DNA of 64,000 nt, from NCBI RefSeq assembly GCF_014696065.1, contig NZ_JACJPL010000026.1:372001-436000 (forward strand), in the 5' to 3' direction. Shown here in pieces: positions 18,663-28,660 of this stretch. A program made the translations under genes and the position numbers. The DNA is from Leptolyngbya sp. FACHB-261 (GTDB lineage: Bacteria > Cyanobacteriota > Cyanobacteriia > FACHB-261). Position 1 is the first letter of the stretch. Each line of letters begins with the position of its first letter. The notes under the pieces were generated by a model. That model saw nothing but the letters and a program-made list of their open reading frames with translations. It was not told the origin of the DNA and searched no databases.

Positions 18663-19280
18663 GTGAAGATGTCCCGTCAGATGTCGAGTAGCTCTGATTC
18701 GCTAACCCGTTGCTGGACTGTCTTGTCTAGTGGAGCCCTGCTGCTGATTGCCTTGGTCAACCTTCAGCCAAGGATCAAGGTTGACCAGAGGGCTCCATTG
18801 CAGAATGTTAAAACTCAGACTCAGTTGATCACCACAACCGAGCCGGCCTCTAGTTTCCAATGGCCTTTCTCAAGTCTTTGGCCTGCGCCGAAACGTCGTT
18901 TGGAGGTAAATCTGAGCCAGCGCCAAGTTCAACTGCTCGAGGGAGACCGGGTTGTTGCAACCTATGCAGTAGCAGTGGGTATGGAGGGATGGGAGACCCC
19001 GGCTGGGGAGTTCAAAATTACCCAAATGACGCAGAATCCCGGCTGGCGACATCCTTTTACCCAAACGATTGTGCCTCCCGGTAGCCCAGAAAATCCGTTA
19101 GGGCTTTACTGGATTGGCTTCAAAACGGATGGGCCTTTGTGGATTGGTTTTCATGGTACTAATCAACCTGATTCAATTGGTCATGCTGTTTCCCACGGCT
19201 GCCTCAGAATGCGCAATGAGGACATCTCAGCAATGTATCGTGAGGTCCGAATTGGTACCCCTGTGATTGTGCGGCTGTAG
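18663..19280 (+). CDS. L,D-transpeptidase (YkuD family)
   Basis: The 205-residue protein has an N-terminal membrane segment (about 18-36) and a YkuD catalytic domain (about 80-205). The domain includes YAVAVGMEGWETPAGEF, the IGFHGTN histidine, and SHGCLRMRNED with the nucleophile Cys. The family makes 3-3 cross-links in peptidoglycan or attaches proteins to it, in the periplasm. The start is GTG 18663 or ATG 18669; the choice changes two residues. It is the last gene of a three-gene plus-strand run with two low-complexity envelope proteins. Confidence 0.9.
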   Translation: MKMSRQMSSSSDSLTRCWTVLSSGALLLIALVNLQPRIKVDQRAPLQNVKTQTQLITTTEPASSFQWPFSSLWPAPKRRLEVNLSQRQVQLLEGDRVVATYAVAVGMEGWETPAGEFKITQMTQNPGWRHPFTQTIVPPGSPENPLGLYWIGFKTDGPLWIGFHGTNQPDSIGHAVSHGCLRMRNEDISAMYREVRIGTPVIVRL

Positions 19281-19950
19281 CTGTGTAGCTGCAATCGCAA
19301 GCTTGGGATTAGAGATCTGTATTCGCATGCTTATTTGCATACTTAGAGGTTATGCATAGGGGTCGTTCACATTCGATCAGACCCGCCGCCAACTTGTATC
19401 TATAGAGGTAGCGGGGGGTCAACAAAGTACATATACTAGTGGACGGCTGCCGATTGTTACATCGGTTCAACTAAGTTGGGTGAAGTCTCAAACTTCAGGG
19501 CTACTGAGTGGTTTCTTGTCTGGCAAGCCCCCTATGTTTAACCCAGACTCGATCAGGTCTGTCTTCCTTGCCCAGAGCCAGCAACCTCTGATGGGGCGTG
19601 CAGTGTTTCTTGGTGCCGAGCTAGCAGCTCGTTGGGTTGCGGCTGTGCGAATTCCCGGTGGCCTGACTCCACCGTAGACTTTAACTTTATTGCTGCAAGG
19701 CCTCTGCATTTCAGCGCCCATTGCTCCCTATAAGAAGAGTGGACTTGGCAGGCTGAATTTGAAAGGGGTCTGAGCTGAGCGTTGGGCCGGTAACCAGGAA
19801 GGTTTAACCCCGACGCTAGGGCCTAGCAGAGCTTTTGTATTTGCCAACTTACAGGCCTAGGCAGGTTTTCGATACAGACATCGAAAATCACACCTTGGTC
19901 ATCCAACCACAGCTATCTAGAGTTAGCGCCAGTAGGCGAACACTTGACAT
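19281..19950. other. Intergenic stretch before the acyltransferase gene
   Basis: About 670 bases. A 65-codon frame at 19480-19677 lacks support (see rejected items). No terminator with a T run is evident after the transpeptidase gene. The region presumably holds the acyltransferase promoter. Confidence 0.4.
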
Positions 19951-20688
19951 ATGGGTATTAAGAGGTCAGATCGCTATCGTCACTATCTTCGCTGTGAGCC
20001 TGTTTCACACTGGGCTTATCTCAAGGAAGCCCTCCTCCTGGGACTACTGAGCCGCTTTCCTGGCTTGCCTGGTATCGTCCTGCGCAACTGGTTCTACCGA
20101 CCCATCTTTGCGCGTATCGGCTCCTTCGCCTTTATTCACGCCAATGTCGAGTTTCGCTGTGCGACTTCCATTCAAATTGGCAATCGTGCCGTGCTCGAAC
20201 AGAATGTGTTTGTCAACGGCTGGGGACCGAGTAGCCACATCTACATTGGGGACAGCGTCACTCTAGATCAGGGTGTCAATATCAGGGCCCACAAAAATGG
20301 TCATATTCAAGTAGGCCGAGGCTCTTATATCGGTCCCTACACTTGCCTATCCGGTCCCAATATTGATATCGGCAAAGATTGTCTAATTGCTTCGCACTCA
20401 GGCATTTACGCCAATAACCACTCGTTTGATGATCCCACTTTGCCCATCAAAAAACAGGACAGCACCTACAAAGGCATCGTGATTGAAGACGATTGCTGGC
20501 TGGGTACGGGTGTCAAAGTCCTGGATGGGGTAACGATTGGACGGGGCAGTGTGATCGGTGCAGGCGCTGTTGTGACCCGAGATATTCCGCCTGGTTCTGT
20601 TGCGGTCGGCGTACCTGCCAAGGTGGTCTCTCGGCGCTCTGCTTCTCAAATGGCTAAGAGAACAACTGAGCCTGGTGTTGTTGCCTGA
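19951..20688 (+). CDS. Hexapeptide-repeat acyltransferase
   Basis: The 245-residue protein has left-handed beta-helix repeats from about residue 68 to 225 ([51 protein letters not shown]). A loop holds the likely catalytic His (YANNHSFDD). This is the maltose/galactoside O-acetyltransferase-like group that moves acetyl groups from acetyl-CoA to sugars, often in polysaccharide synthesis. The N-terminal 65 residues include an amphipathic region ([20 protein letters not shown]) that may touch membrane. The start at ATG 19951 is the first in-frame one, with a weak ribosome site. A strong terminator follows. Confidence 0.85.
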   Translation: MGIKRSDRYRHYLRCEPVSHWAYLKEALLLGLLSRFPGLPGIVLRNWFYRPIFARIGSFAFIHANVEFRCATSIQIGNRAVLEQNVFVNGWGPSSHIYIGDSVTLDQGVNIRAHKNGHIQVGRGSYIGPYTCLSGPNIDIGKDCLIASHSGIYANNHSFDDPTLPIKKQDSTYKGIVIEDDCWLGTGVKVLDGVTIGRGSVIGAGAVVTRDIPPGSVAVGVPAKVVSRRSASQMAKRTTEPGVVA

Positions 20689-20717
20689 TTGATCTGATCT
20701 AGCCTCTAGCCTCAATC

Positions 20718-20753
20718 GCCTGCCTGTGTCCTTTTGATCAGGCAGGCTTTTTT
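20718..20753 (+). terminator. Rho-independent terminator of the acyltransferase gene
   Basis: A 9-bp perfect stem, GCCTGCCTG (20718-20726) with CAGGCAGGC (20739-20747), is followed at once by six T residues, 30 bases after the stop codon. Confidence 0.92.
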
Positions 20754-20880
20754 GTGTTTTTTTTAGTAAAAGTTATCCCCAGCCAAGCGGCAGATTAATG
20801 ATGCTTGGCCTTGATTGAGATCAGTCCCGCTTGAGGTTGGCTCGAACTGAGCTGGGAAAGCCGCTGGTTGTTTTTTGGAA

Positions 20881-20895
20881 TGAGAACCATTATCA
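20881..20895 (+). promoter_or_regulatory. Zur-like operator upstream of znuA
   Basis: TGAGAACCATTATCA is an imperfect 6-3-6 dyad (TGAgAA / TTATCA) that resembles Zur/Fur boxes, which in cyanobacteria precede zinc-uptake genes and read close to TGATAATNNTTATCA. It lies 125 bases before the chosen start of znuA. Repression by zinc-loaded Zur is the expected control. Confidence 0.7.
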
Positions 20896-20935
20896 TTTTG
20901 GTCTGGACCTCTAAAGCTGATGCTAGAGCAACAGA

Positions 20936-20985
20936 CCCTCAGCTGTTCCCACTGCTACAGCATGAGCAGTGGGAACAGCTGAGGG
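20936..20985. repeat. 21-bp perfect inverted repeat in the znuA leader
   Basis: Bases 20936-20956 pair perfectly with 20965-20985 around an 8-base loop. It lies between the Zur-like box and the AGGAG at 21009-21013. No T run follows, so it is not a standard terminator. If transcribed it would be a very stable leader hairpin. Confidence 0.9.
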
Positions 20986-21019
20986 TAGTCATCCAGACCC
21001 AATTGAGCAGGAGTGTGCC

Positions 21020-22123
21020 GTGGGCAGGTCAAAGCAATCTGGGCGATTTTGCAGTCGGGCTCGTCGAGGATCCTGGGCTTTGGTTCTGTCGCTTGCAGTT
21101 GCCAACCTGAGCGCTTGTACGCCAGCCACTCCTGAATTAAGAGGTTCGGCCTCTCCTCAAGCTCAAGCCACTGGTTCTGCAACACCAGCAATAAAGACCT
21201 TAAAGATCGTCACTACCATCCTGCCAGTAACTGGTTTTACGAAAGCGGTCGCCGGGGAGCGGGCAGAGGTTCGCTACCTTATTCCCACCAATGTTGGTCC
21301 CCACGATTATCAGGCCAGGCCTGAAGACGCCCGCACCCTAGCAGAGGCGGATGTGTTGGTGAAGAACGGTCTAGGTATAGAAGAATACCTGGATAACATG
21401 ATCGCCAACGCCAATCATCCAGGGCTCAAGATCGTTGATGCTAGTCAAGGTGTGTCAACGCTCGGTGCTGATGCAGAAGCACCGGCTCACGTCGGTGGTA
21501 CGGGTGAGGCTACTGCAACTGACGAGCACGAGCATGAAGGGGAATTTAACCCTCATGTCTGGCTAGACCCTGCTCGGGCAATCCAACAAGTTGAAAATAT
21601 CCGCGATGGGCTCATTGCCGCTGATCCCCAAGGTCGCGCAATCTATACCGCTAATGCTGCAGCATACATCGAGCGACTAAAAGCTCTGGATGCCGAATTT
21701 GCTGCTGCCCTCAAGCCTTACACTGGCAAAGAATTTGTCACCTATCACGATTTTGCGCCCTACTTTGCCCAGCGCTACAAGCTCAAAACCGAGTTTTTGG
21801 TGGGCGTTCCTGAGGAGAATCCGGCTCCTGGCGATGTTAGACGGGTGCTCAATGCCGTTCAACAATCGGAACTCAAAACGCTACTGAGCGAACCGCAGGC
21901 AACAGGCAGTCCATTTTCAGCTTTGGCAAACGACCTCAAGGTTCAAGTTAGTTATTTTGACCCCATGGAGACCAGTGGACCCGAGGGCGTGCAGCCAGAT
22001 TACTACTTCACAGTGATGCGGCAGAACCTCAAGAATCTGCGGGCTGCCTTTGGCAGTGGCTCAGCCCAACTGCCGGTCTGGTCGCCCAGTCGAGCCTATG
22101 CAGTTTTGCTGCCCAGTCCATAG
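21020..22123 (+). CDS. znuA: Zinc ABC transporter substrate-binding lipoprotein ZnuA
   Basis: The 367-residue protein has a lipobox LSAC (Cys33) after an Arg-rich n-region and hydrophobic stretch. The cluster-9 metal-binding fold shows ligands in NVGPHDYQARPED, FNPHVWLDP, TYHDFAPYFAQRY and a C-terminal SYFDPME. A His/Glu loop (DEHEHEGEF) typical of zinc receptors precedes the second ligand. GTG 21020 was chosen because AGGAG lies 6 bases upstream. A longer in-frame start at 20969 would place the leader hairpin inside the gene. znuC follows after 47 bases. The Zur-like box supports zinc over manganese. Confidence 0.88.
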   Translation: MGRSKQSGRFCSRARRGSWALVLSLAVANLSACTPATPELRGSASPQAQATGSATPAIKTLKIVTTILPVTGFTKAVAGERAEVRYLIPTNVGPHDYQARPEDARTLAEADVLVKNGLGIEEYLDNMIANANHPGLKIVDASQGVSTLGADAEAPAHVGGTGEATATDEHEHEGEFNPHVWLDPARAIQQVENIRDGLIAADPQGRAIYTANAAAYIERLKALDAEFAAALKPYTGKEFVTYHDFAPYFAQRYKLKTEFLVGVPEENPAPGDVRRVLNAVQQSELKTLLSEPQATGSPFSALANDLKVQVSYFDPMETSGPEGVQPDYYFTVMRQNLKNLRAAFGSGSAQLPVWSPSRAYAVLLPSP

Positions 22124-22170
22124 ACCTGAGCGATTAGGGGCTGAGCGATTAGGTTAGGAGTCCAAACTGC

Positions 22171-22932
22171 ATGGAAACTATTTTAGAAGTTGAGCAATTG
22201 ACCGTCCTTCGCGGTCGTTATGCCGCAGTTCAGGATGTCTCTTTTCGCCTAGAGGCGGGCACGGATACAGCGATCATTGGTCCCAATGGTGCCGGTAAGA
22301 GCACCTTGGTTCAGGCCATTCTGGGCATTTTGCCCTGGCAGAGCGGTGAAGTTTCGCTGCTGGGCCAGTTAATGAACCGCTCTGGGCATTTCCCCACGCG
22401 TGTCCGCAAGCATTTAGCCTACTTACCTCAAAGCTTTCTGTTCGATCGGGGCATTCCGATGACTGTGTCAGAGCTGGTGGGGTTGGGCTGGGGCCAGTTG
22501 GGTCCCAGCTTGCCCGGGCTGGGACATCGCCAGCGTCAGCAAGCGGTCCAACAGGCTCTGACGCAAGTGAATGCTAGCCACCTGCTGCACCAGTCGATTA
22601 GCGGTTTGTCTGGGGGCGAAACCAAACGAGTGCTGTTGGCCTGCTGCCTGGTTTGCCCGCGTCGCTTGCTGGTTCTGGATGAAGCTCCCGCTGGCTTGGA
22701 CTCGCGTGGGGAGTCAGAGTTCTACCAATTACTAAACCAGCTCAAGACCGAGCATCACTGGACTATTTTGCAGGTCTCCCACGATCTGGAGATGGTGAGC
22801 CGCCACTGCGATCGGGTTATTTGCCTGAACCGAACTCTCGTTTGCCAGGGACCACCAGAGGTGGCCCTATCCCCCGAAAATTTGATGGTTGCCTACGGTC
22901 CAGAGTTCACCCGCTACCGACACAGCCATTGA
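22171..22932 (+). CDS. znuC: Zinc ABC transporter ATP-binding subunit ZnuC
   Basis: The 253-residue ATPase has Walker A GPNGAGKST, Q-loop YLPQSF, a signature LSGGETKRV, Walker B LLVLDEAPAGLD and the switch His in QVSHD. The AYLPQ and DRGIPMTVSELV segments fit the metal-cation (ZnuC/MntB) family. It follows znuA in the same direction. The permease gene znuB, normally next, is missing: a convergent minus-strand gene ends about 100 bases later. Either znuB is elsewhere, or this pair works with another permease. Confidence 0.88.
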   Translation: METILEVEQLTVLRGRYAAVQDVSFRLEAGTDTAIIGPNGAGKSTLVQAILGILPWQSGEVSLLGQLMNRSGHFPTRVRKHLAYLPQSFLFDRGIPMTVSELVGLGWGQLGPSLPGLGHRQRQQAVQQALTQVNASHLLHQSISGLSGGETKRVLLACCLVCPRRLLVLDEAPAGLDSRGESEFYQLLNQLKTEHHWTILQVSHDLEMVSRHCDRVICLNRTLVCQGPPEVALSPENLMVAYGPEFTRYRHSH

Positions 22933-23035
22933 AGCCCGATCATTGAGGCCCAATCATTAAGGCACAGCTAGTAGGGCAGGCCTGTGGCGCCTGTCTCTGG
23001 AGCTAGTTTGTGCGTCTGTCTCTAGGTTTCTACGT

Positions 23036-23269
23036 TTAGTCAACGACTCGCAGTTTGCCAGCTTGCAGGTGTTCGAAGACTCGGTTGATCTGCAACCGTT
23101 GAGCTTCGCTGATCCCGCTACCTGAGGATAGGAGAGTGGTGACAAACCGTCGCTGGTCGGCGCGCGTGATTTTGCCAGATTTAATAATCTGATCCGCCAG
23201 TTGCTCGACGGTCTTCTCTGATGGATTGGGGATATACCCCGCATTGGAAGAGAGTCTCATACTGAGCAT
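23036..23269 (-). CDS. Small conserved hypothetical protein
   Basis: The 77-residue product includes IPNPSEKTVEQLADQIIKSG, then KITRADQRRFVTTLLSSG, and looks like a short helical protein conserved in cyanobacteria. I cannot name the family. The start may be ATG 23269 or the in-frame ATG 23260. It lies 43 bases downstream of the STAS gene on the same strand, so the two are probably co-transcribed. The RITxADQRxxxxLL pattern recalls small regulators found beside STAS and anti-sigma systems; that link is inference. Confidence 0.7.
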   Translation of the reverse strand: MLSMRLSSNAGYIPNPSEKTVEQLADQIIKSGKITRADQRRFVTTLLSSGSGISEAQRLQINRVFEHLQAGKLRVVD

Positions 23270-23312
23270 GTTGTCGGAAGCAAAGACTAGGAATTAAGCA
23301 GGGTTAAGGACA

Positions 23313-23960
23313 CTAGACTGGGCGCTGAGGCACTGATTGCTCAAGTGAGAAAGGCTCAAACTGCCACTGGTCTAGGGAATGAGCGCTCAGACGCTGATTG
23401 TCTAGATGCAAAGGAGCCTTATGAGGGTCTATTCGCGTCTGGGCAGAAGCTGTCTTGCCGGAGTCTAGGTCTAAGTGATCCGTAGGCTCTAGAGTGAGGC
23501 GTTTGCGGTTGAGGGACGGCTGAGTTCCGTTAACTGTTAAGCCGTTGACGCCCAAGTCGCTGCCGAATGGATGGGTTGGCGACGGATGTGTTTGCAGAGA
23601 TGACTGCACAACCTTTACAAATTGGTCTGGGGCGTCGTAGATCTCAATCAGCTTGTTGATGTCCATCAGTTTCATCACGGGTTGGACGTCCCGTTGTAAG
23701 GAGGCTAGGGCTAACCTCACGCGGTGGGCTTTGGCGATTCTTTGGCTAGCGACTAGGGCTCCCACACCGCAGCTATCGATTGAAGTCACCCTAGACATAT
23801 CAACCAAGAGATGCGGATAGCGACCTTTGCCGGCTTCCTGAAGCTCTCGCCCGAAGTAGACCGCTTCTAATGAGCACATTTTGCCCCGTGGGCTGAGAAC
23901 AATGATCTCGTAGTGCTGGCGCGCTACTTCGCCCCTCAGGCAACTTACCTCACACAGCAT
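23313..23960 (-). CDS. STAS-domain protein, anti-sigma antagonist type
   Basis: The 215-residue protein has an N-terminal STAS domain (about 10-118) with LLVDMSRVTSIDSCGVGALV. The Ser after ID in this loop is the usual phosphorylation site of SpoIIAA/RsbV-like antagonists. The remaining 95 residues are low complexity (Ser, His, Leu, Gln), without a domain. The family regulates anti-sigma kinases or other switch proteins in the cytoplasm. It is divergent from the response-regulator operon and followed by a small conserved gene. Confidence 0.85.
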   Translation of the reverse strand: MLCEVSCLRGEVARQHYEIIVLSPRGKMCSLEAVYFGRELQEAGKGRYPHLLVDMSRVTSIDSCGVGALVASQRIAKAHRVRLALASLQRDVQPVMKLMDINKLIEIYDAPDQFVKVVQSSLQTHPSPTHPFGSDLGVNGLTVNGTQPSLNRKRLTLEPTDHLDLDSGKTASAQTRIDPHKAPLHLDNQRLSAHSLDQWQFEPFSLEQSVPQRPV

Positions 23961-24694
23961 GCCGTTCTCCAGGAAACATTAGAGCGAACATCACGGAGGA
24001 CTAACATCCGAACTGACTCAGGCTATTCCCTGCTTTCGAATGATTGAGCTGTCAACTAGCTTCGAAAGCCCGATCAGCACCAAGAAAAGTGTCAAGAAAG
24101 TCAGGACTGTTAATTCGGTAGATGCGCTTAAGCCGAGTTCGAGTCGCTTCAGTTTAAGTTTCAGTGAAGGCAGCTGCGCCAGGATGACTAGAATGATCGC
24201 TTCCTAAGACTTGACCCTAGGACCTGAAACTGAAGATGCTTAAACCGGCAATAGGTCTAGAAACCAGCGTGTTAAGAACCTTATCCCTGACTCTAAGTTT
24301 AGGTGGCTGGCTCTGCTCTCAGGGATGGCTTGTATACTTGACTTTATGCGTACGGGGAACGGTGGATTTACGGGTTAGTACTCAAAACCTTTCCAAAACC
24401 CCAGAAAAACTGGTATATTCACTGTTGCAAAGGTTGACTTTGTCTCAGTGGTGCGCGGGGATCGTTCTTGACAGCTCGACATTCTGGCTATACAGGGAAG
24501 CTACTGGCCTTCGTGCAAATCTGCTGCTCTCCTCGATGATTGACTGAGGGTGCCTCAGCAGCGTTTGGACCCAAGGCAACAGCTGTTGTCGTGAGCTCTA
24601 TGAAAATTGAAGTGGATGGTGGAGCTTGACAGACCGCTTTCTAGCGTTGAAGGTAGGAACTCCTGCTGTCCTCGCTAGCACAGCAGGCAGCACT
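23961..24694. other. Intergenic stretch between divergent signalling genes
   Basis: About 730 bases carry the promoters of the STAS gene and of the response-regulator operon. A 103-codon frame (24236-24547) is open but has no recognisable features (see rejected items). Confidence 0.4.
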
Positions 24695-25375
24695 ATGAAG
24701 CAAATCCTTGTTGTTGACGATGACCCTCCTTTTGTTGCAGCTTTGGCAGCCTTACTTCAAGCTAGAGGCTACCGAGTGCAAACAGCTCGCAATGGGCTAG
24801 AGGCTCTAGATATCCTGACTGCTCCACAAGCTCAAATCCCAGATGTTGTGGTAGCAGATGTTGCTATGCCCTGGTGCGACGGCTTAGAGCTTTGCCGTCG
24901 GGTACGCTACCACCCCGAATTCGAGTTTCTCCCCTTTATTTTCCTCTCAGCTCGCACCCAGCCCCAAGATCGAGTCGCAGGTCTGCGGATTGGTGCCGAT
25001 GATTACCTGATCAAGCCGTTTGACCCAGAAGAGTTAATTGTTCGAGTCGAAAACTTGCTGGAGCGGGTGCGACGCATGCACTCAGAGATTGTTCGAGCGG
25101 TTAGTCGGCAACCCTCAGAACCGGAAGCAAGCACTGCGAGTGCAGAACCACTTCTGACTACCCTGCCGAAGGATTCACCGATTGCCAGTCTGACTGCAAC
25201 TGAGCGAGAGGTGTTTCAGTGGGTTGCTCGGGGTTTGACCAACCGCGAGGTCGCTGATCAAATGCATCTATCAGTGCGCACGGTGCAGGGGCATGTGGCA
25301 AATATCCGCGCCAAACTGCATCTACCGCGTCGTGAAGCGATTGTGCAATTTGCCTATCAGCACCGTCTGATGTGA
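24695..25375 (+). CDS. Response regulator, REC plus LuxR-type HTH
   Basis: The 226-residue protein has a REC domain (1-118) with acidic DDD at 8-10, phospho-acceptor Asp55 (VVVADVAMP) and Lys in LIKPFDPEE. After a Ser/Glu-rich linker comes a LuxR/NarL helix-turn-helix (about 165-226: LTATEREVFQWVARGLTNRE). It should bind DNA when phosphorylated. ATG 24695 was chosen because the REC domain begins there; the in-frame start at 24626 adds an unrelated 23 residues. The kinase gene begins 9 bases downstream and is the probable partner. Confidence 0.92.
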   Translation: MKQILVVDDDPPFVAALAALLQARGYRVQTARNGLEALDILTAPQAQIPDVVVADVAMPWCDGLELCRRVRYHPEFEFLPFIFLSARTQPQDRVAGLRIGADDYLIKPFDPEELIVRVENLLERVRRMHSEIVRAVSRQPSEPEASTASAEPLLTTLPKDSPIASLTATEREVFQWVARGLTNREVADQMHLSVRTVQGHVANIRAKLHLPRREAIVQFAYQHRLM

Positions 25376-25384
25376 GATCCGTCC

Positions 25385-28300
25385 ATGAGCCTGAAGACCT
25401 GCCTAGGCCGCCTTAGCACAGCTCTCAACCGTACTAAACAACCCGCGACCCTTTTTCAGGTTGTTGTTGAAGAGTTGAGGCAAGTTCTACAGGTCGATCG
25501 ATGTTTGCTCTGGACCTTGCAAGCCGAAGGCTTAGTTTTGCACTGGGAAGCCCGCTCAGCTGAGGGTTTAGAGTCCTGGCTTGGCCAAACAATTGCCAGG
25601 GGCGATTGGCCTGATGCTTGGCAACGGCTCCAGCAAAATCAGGTGTTGAATGGGCGCAACGGGCGCAGCGCTCAAAGCAGGGCGTGGGTACTGCCTGATG
25701 TACTTGCTGGACAAAATTTTTTTGGACTTCCTGTTTTCGCTCAAGGGGAGCTAGTCGGGCTATTAGGGTTTTGCCACAGCGAGCCGCTGCAATACGCCCC
25801 TAGCCAGCTCACTTTGTTACAGCAGTTGGCTGAACTGACTGGAGTTGTTTTCACCCAGGTTCGGTTAAGCCGTCAAGCAACTGAGGTAACCCTGAAGCTG
25901 CAGGAAGACCAGTACCGGCTGCTATTCGAAAACAACCCCTGCCCGACCTGGGTTTACGACACGGAAACCCTCGCTTTTCTGGCCATCAATACTGCTGCAG
26001 TTCGCCACTACGGTTACTCTGAGGCAGAATTTCTGTCCATGACCGTTCTGGATATTCGTCCGCCTGAGGAAGTCCCAGCTTTGCTGTCTTTATTGAAAGA
26101 CGGTAGAGACGGGGACCGATCCACCTGTGATTTCCGACACCGGAAAAAAGACGGCACCCTGATCAATGTCGAAGTATCCTCTCATGCCATTGTCTTTGCA
26201 GACAGACCAGCAAGGGTGACTTCAGTTAAGGACGTCACCAAACGCAAGCAAGCAGAGAAAGCATTACAGGCCAGTGAGGCCAGACAATGGGCGCTTCTCA
26301 ATGCCATTCCAGACCTGATGATCCGGATGACCCGAGATGGTACTTATCTGGACTTCATCCCTGCCAAAGATTTCAAAACGATTATGCCAAGCGGTGGCCT
26401 AATAGGCAAAAACATCTGGGAGATTATGCCACCGCTGATCGCCCAGCAACGGATGCAGTATGTAGAGCAGGCGCTGGCAACCGGCAGTAATCAGGTCTAT
26501 GAATATGAATTGGATATAGATGGCTGTATCACCTGTGAAGAAGCCCGCATTGTCGTCAGCGGTGAAGATGAAGTGCTCGTGATCGTTCGTGACATCACTG
26601 AACGCAAACAGACTGAGGCAGCATTGCTGCGGGCTAGGGGAGCAGAAGCGGCTAATCGAGAGCTAGAGCAAGAGATTGCCGAGCGCAGCCGCATTGAGCA
26701 GGCACTTCGCGAGAGTGAGGCTCATTATCGCGCCATCGTTGAAGACCAGACCGAACTCATTTGTCGGTCCTTGCAGGATGGTACTCTCACGTTCGTCAAT
26801 AATGCCTTTTGCCGTTACTTCAACAAGCAGCCTCAGGAACTGATTGGACAAAGCTTTTTCTCGCTGATTGCCGAAGAAGATCAAAAAACGCCCAAACGTC
26901 ATTTGACTGCCTTCTCACCAACCAATCCAACTGCAATTTATGAGCATTGTGTCGTTTTAGGCGACGGCAGCAGGCGCTGGCAGCAGTGGACCGAGCGAGC
27001 CATTTTTGATCATCAAGACCAGGTCGTTGAGATTCAATCAGTCGGGCGCGATATTACTGAATATAAACAAGCAGAAGAGGAGCGCAGGCGCAGCGAAGAA
27101 CGCTTCCGCATTTCTGTGGAGAGTCTACTCGACTGTTTTGGCATCTACTCGGCTATTCGGGATGAAACAGGTCGCATCGTTGATTTTTGCGTTGAATATG
27201 TCAATGCGGCGGCTTGCGAGAACAACCAGATGGCCAAGGAGCAACAACTCGGCAAAGGACTGCTCGAGTTGTTTCCGATTCACCAAGAAATCGGCCTCTT
27301 CGATGCCTACTGCCAGGTGGTAGATACAGGACAGCCACTGGTGAAAGATGTGCTGATTTATCGAGATTCCTCGGGCAGCCGTCGCCTTGCCAAAGCTTTT
27401 GATACGAACGCTACCAAATTGGGCGATGGGCTCGCCCTGGCTTGGCGTGACACAACCGAACGTAGACAAATCGAAGAAAGGATGCGTCTGCTGCAAAGTG
27501 CGGTTGAGCAAAGCTGTGATGCGGTCCTGATTATTGAAGCAGAGCCAATGCAGGAGCCAGGGCCTCGCATTCTGTTCGCCAACCCAGCCTTCACGACTAT
27601 GACGGGTTACACCCTGGAGGAAACCCTAGGTAGAAGCCCCCGCTTTCTGCAAGGCCCTAATACCGACCCCCAGGAGGTCGCTCGCATCCGCAAGGCTCTG
27701 CGCACTTGGCAGCCGATCACTTCCGAGTTGATTAACTACCGCAAGGATGGCAGCGAGTTCTGGGTCGAGCTGAACATTGTGCCGATGGCCGACGAGCGGG
27801 GTTGGTACACCCACTGGTTAGCGACCCAGCGTGACATTACCGAGCGCAAACGATCAGAAGCATTGGCACGGGCCAATCGCTCTTTGCAGCAAGCCAACGC
27901 TAATCTCAAGCGCTTGGAAAAGCTCAAGTCCGAGATGGTTGCTGCAGTCAGCCACGAAATTCGCATGCCAATTGCGACGGTCTGTACCGCAGTTGCAGCA
28001 CTGGCAGCGCTGGCACCAGAACTGCCACCCAATGCCCGTGACATGCTGGACCTCTCTAATAGCGAGTCCCGCCGTTTGGTTCGTCTGGTCAATGATCTGC
28101 TGGACTTCTCGAAGCTTGACTCTGGCACTTACCGCTGGCGCGAAGAACCGGTTCGCTTGAGCGCTGTCCTGGCTCAAGCCATGCAGTCCACCTGTGCTCT
28201 CTATGAGAGCCGAGAGCTGCAACTGTTCAGTTCTATTCCAGAGCTCGATTTGGAGGTTTGGGGCGATGCTGACCGGCTGGTTCAGGTCGTGATCAATCTG

Positions 28301-28660
28301 CTCGATAACGCAGCCAAGTTTAGTGCAGCCCACAGCTCGGTCTGTCTAGAACTCAGACAGGAGGGCAAGCAAGCTCTAATCTCGGTGCGTGACCAGGGAC
28401 CTGGCATTGCCTCAGAGCATCGGGAAGCAATCTTCGAGCTGTTCAGCCAGGTCCGACAACCCAATAGCGAACGGCCTCAGGGCATTGGCTTGGGTTTGTA
28501 TCTCTGCCGTCAGATCGTGCATCACCACGGAGGTCGGATCATTGTTGAGACTCAAATGGGCCAGGGCAGCACTTTTCACATCCAGCTCCCTCTGCTGAAG
28601 GCCACGTCTCTGCGACGGACAGGTAAACTGAGAGCAGAAGCCCTTGATGTAGCCCTATGA
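25385..28660 (+). CDS. Large GAF / multi-PAS sensor histidine kinase
   Basis: The 1091-residue kinase has a GAF domain (about 15-165) and about five PAS/PAC modules (about 175-840), each ending in DxTERK-like motifs such as [13 protein letters not shown] HisKA helix with H857 (VSHEIRMP) and a HATPase domain follow (N box DNAAKF, G1 RDQGPGIA, G2 GIGLGLYLC). There is no transmembrane segment, so it is cytoplasmic. The fifth PAS ([19 protein letters not shown], then [13 protein letters not shown]) resembles LOV domains, but the flavin-binding GRNCRFLQ cysteine is Pro here (RSPRFLQ), so a LOV photocycle is unlikely. It forms an operon with the upstream regulator and overlaps nfu by 4 bases. Confidence 0.93.
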   Translation: MSLKTCLGRLSTALNRTKQPATLFQVVVEELRQVLQVDRCLLWTLQAEGLVLHWEARSAEGLESWLGQTIARGDWPDAWQRLQQNQVLNGRNGRSAQSRAWVLPDVLAGQNFFGLPVFAQGELVGLLGFCHSEPLQYAPSQLTLLQQLAELTGVVFTQVRLSRQATEVTLKLQEDQYRLLFENNPCPTWVYDTETLAFLAINTAAVRHYGYSEAEFLSMTVLDIRPPEEVPALLSLLKDGRDGDRSTCDFRHRKKDGTLINVEVSSHAIVFADRPARVTSVKDVTKRKQAEKALQASEARQWALLNAIPDLMIRMTRDGTYLDFIPAKDFKTIMPSGGLIGKNIWEIMPPLIAQQRMQYVEQALATGSNQVYEYELDIDGCITCEEARIVVSGEDEVLVIVRDITERKQTEAALLRARGAEAANRELEQEIAERSRIEQALRESEAHYRAIVEDQTELICRSLQDGTLTFVNNAFCRYFNKQPQELIGQSFFSLIAEEDQKTPKRHLTAFSPTNPTAIYEHCVVLGDGSRRWQQWTERAIFDHQDQVVEIQSVGRDITEYKQAEEERRRSEERFRISVESLLDCFGIYSAIRDETGRIVDFCVEYVNAAACENNQMAKEQQLGKGLLELFPIHQEIGLFDAYCQVVDTGQPLVKDVLIYRDSSGSRRLAKAFDTNATKLGDGLALAWRDTTERRQIEERMRLLQSAVEQSCDAVLIIEAEPMQEPGPRILFANPAFTTMTGYTLEETLGRSPRFLQGPNTDPQEVARIRKALRTWQPITSELINYRKDGSEFWVELNIVPMADERGWYTHWLATQRDITERKRSEALARANRSLQQANANLKRLEKLKSEMVAAVSHEIRMPIATVCTAVAALAALAPELPPNARDMLDLSNSESRRLVRLVNDLLDFSKLDSGTYRWREEPVRLSAVLAQAMQSTCALYESRELQLFSSIPELDLEVWGDADRLVQVVINLLDNAAKFSAAHSSVCLELRQEGKQALISVRDQGPGIASEHREAIFELFSQVRQPNSERPQGIGLGLYLCRQIVHHHGGRIIVETQMGQGSTFHIQLPLLKATSLRRTGKLRAEALDVAL

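Noticed and set aside
19480-19677. 65-codon plus-strand ORF before the acyltransferase
   Set aside because: Starts with GTG without ribosome site; an opposing frame is equally open; no family recognised.
24236-24547. 103-codon plus-strand ORF
   Set aside because: No ribosome site, domain or conserved pattern; composition is ordinary for a chance frame in an intergenic region.
27560-27850. LOV photoreceptor domain in the 1091-residue kinase
   Set aside because: The region resembles a LOV/PAS (RFLQGP) but the flavin-reactive Cys position is not Cys (RSPRFLQ), so it is called PAS only.
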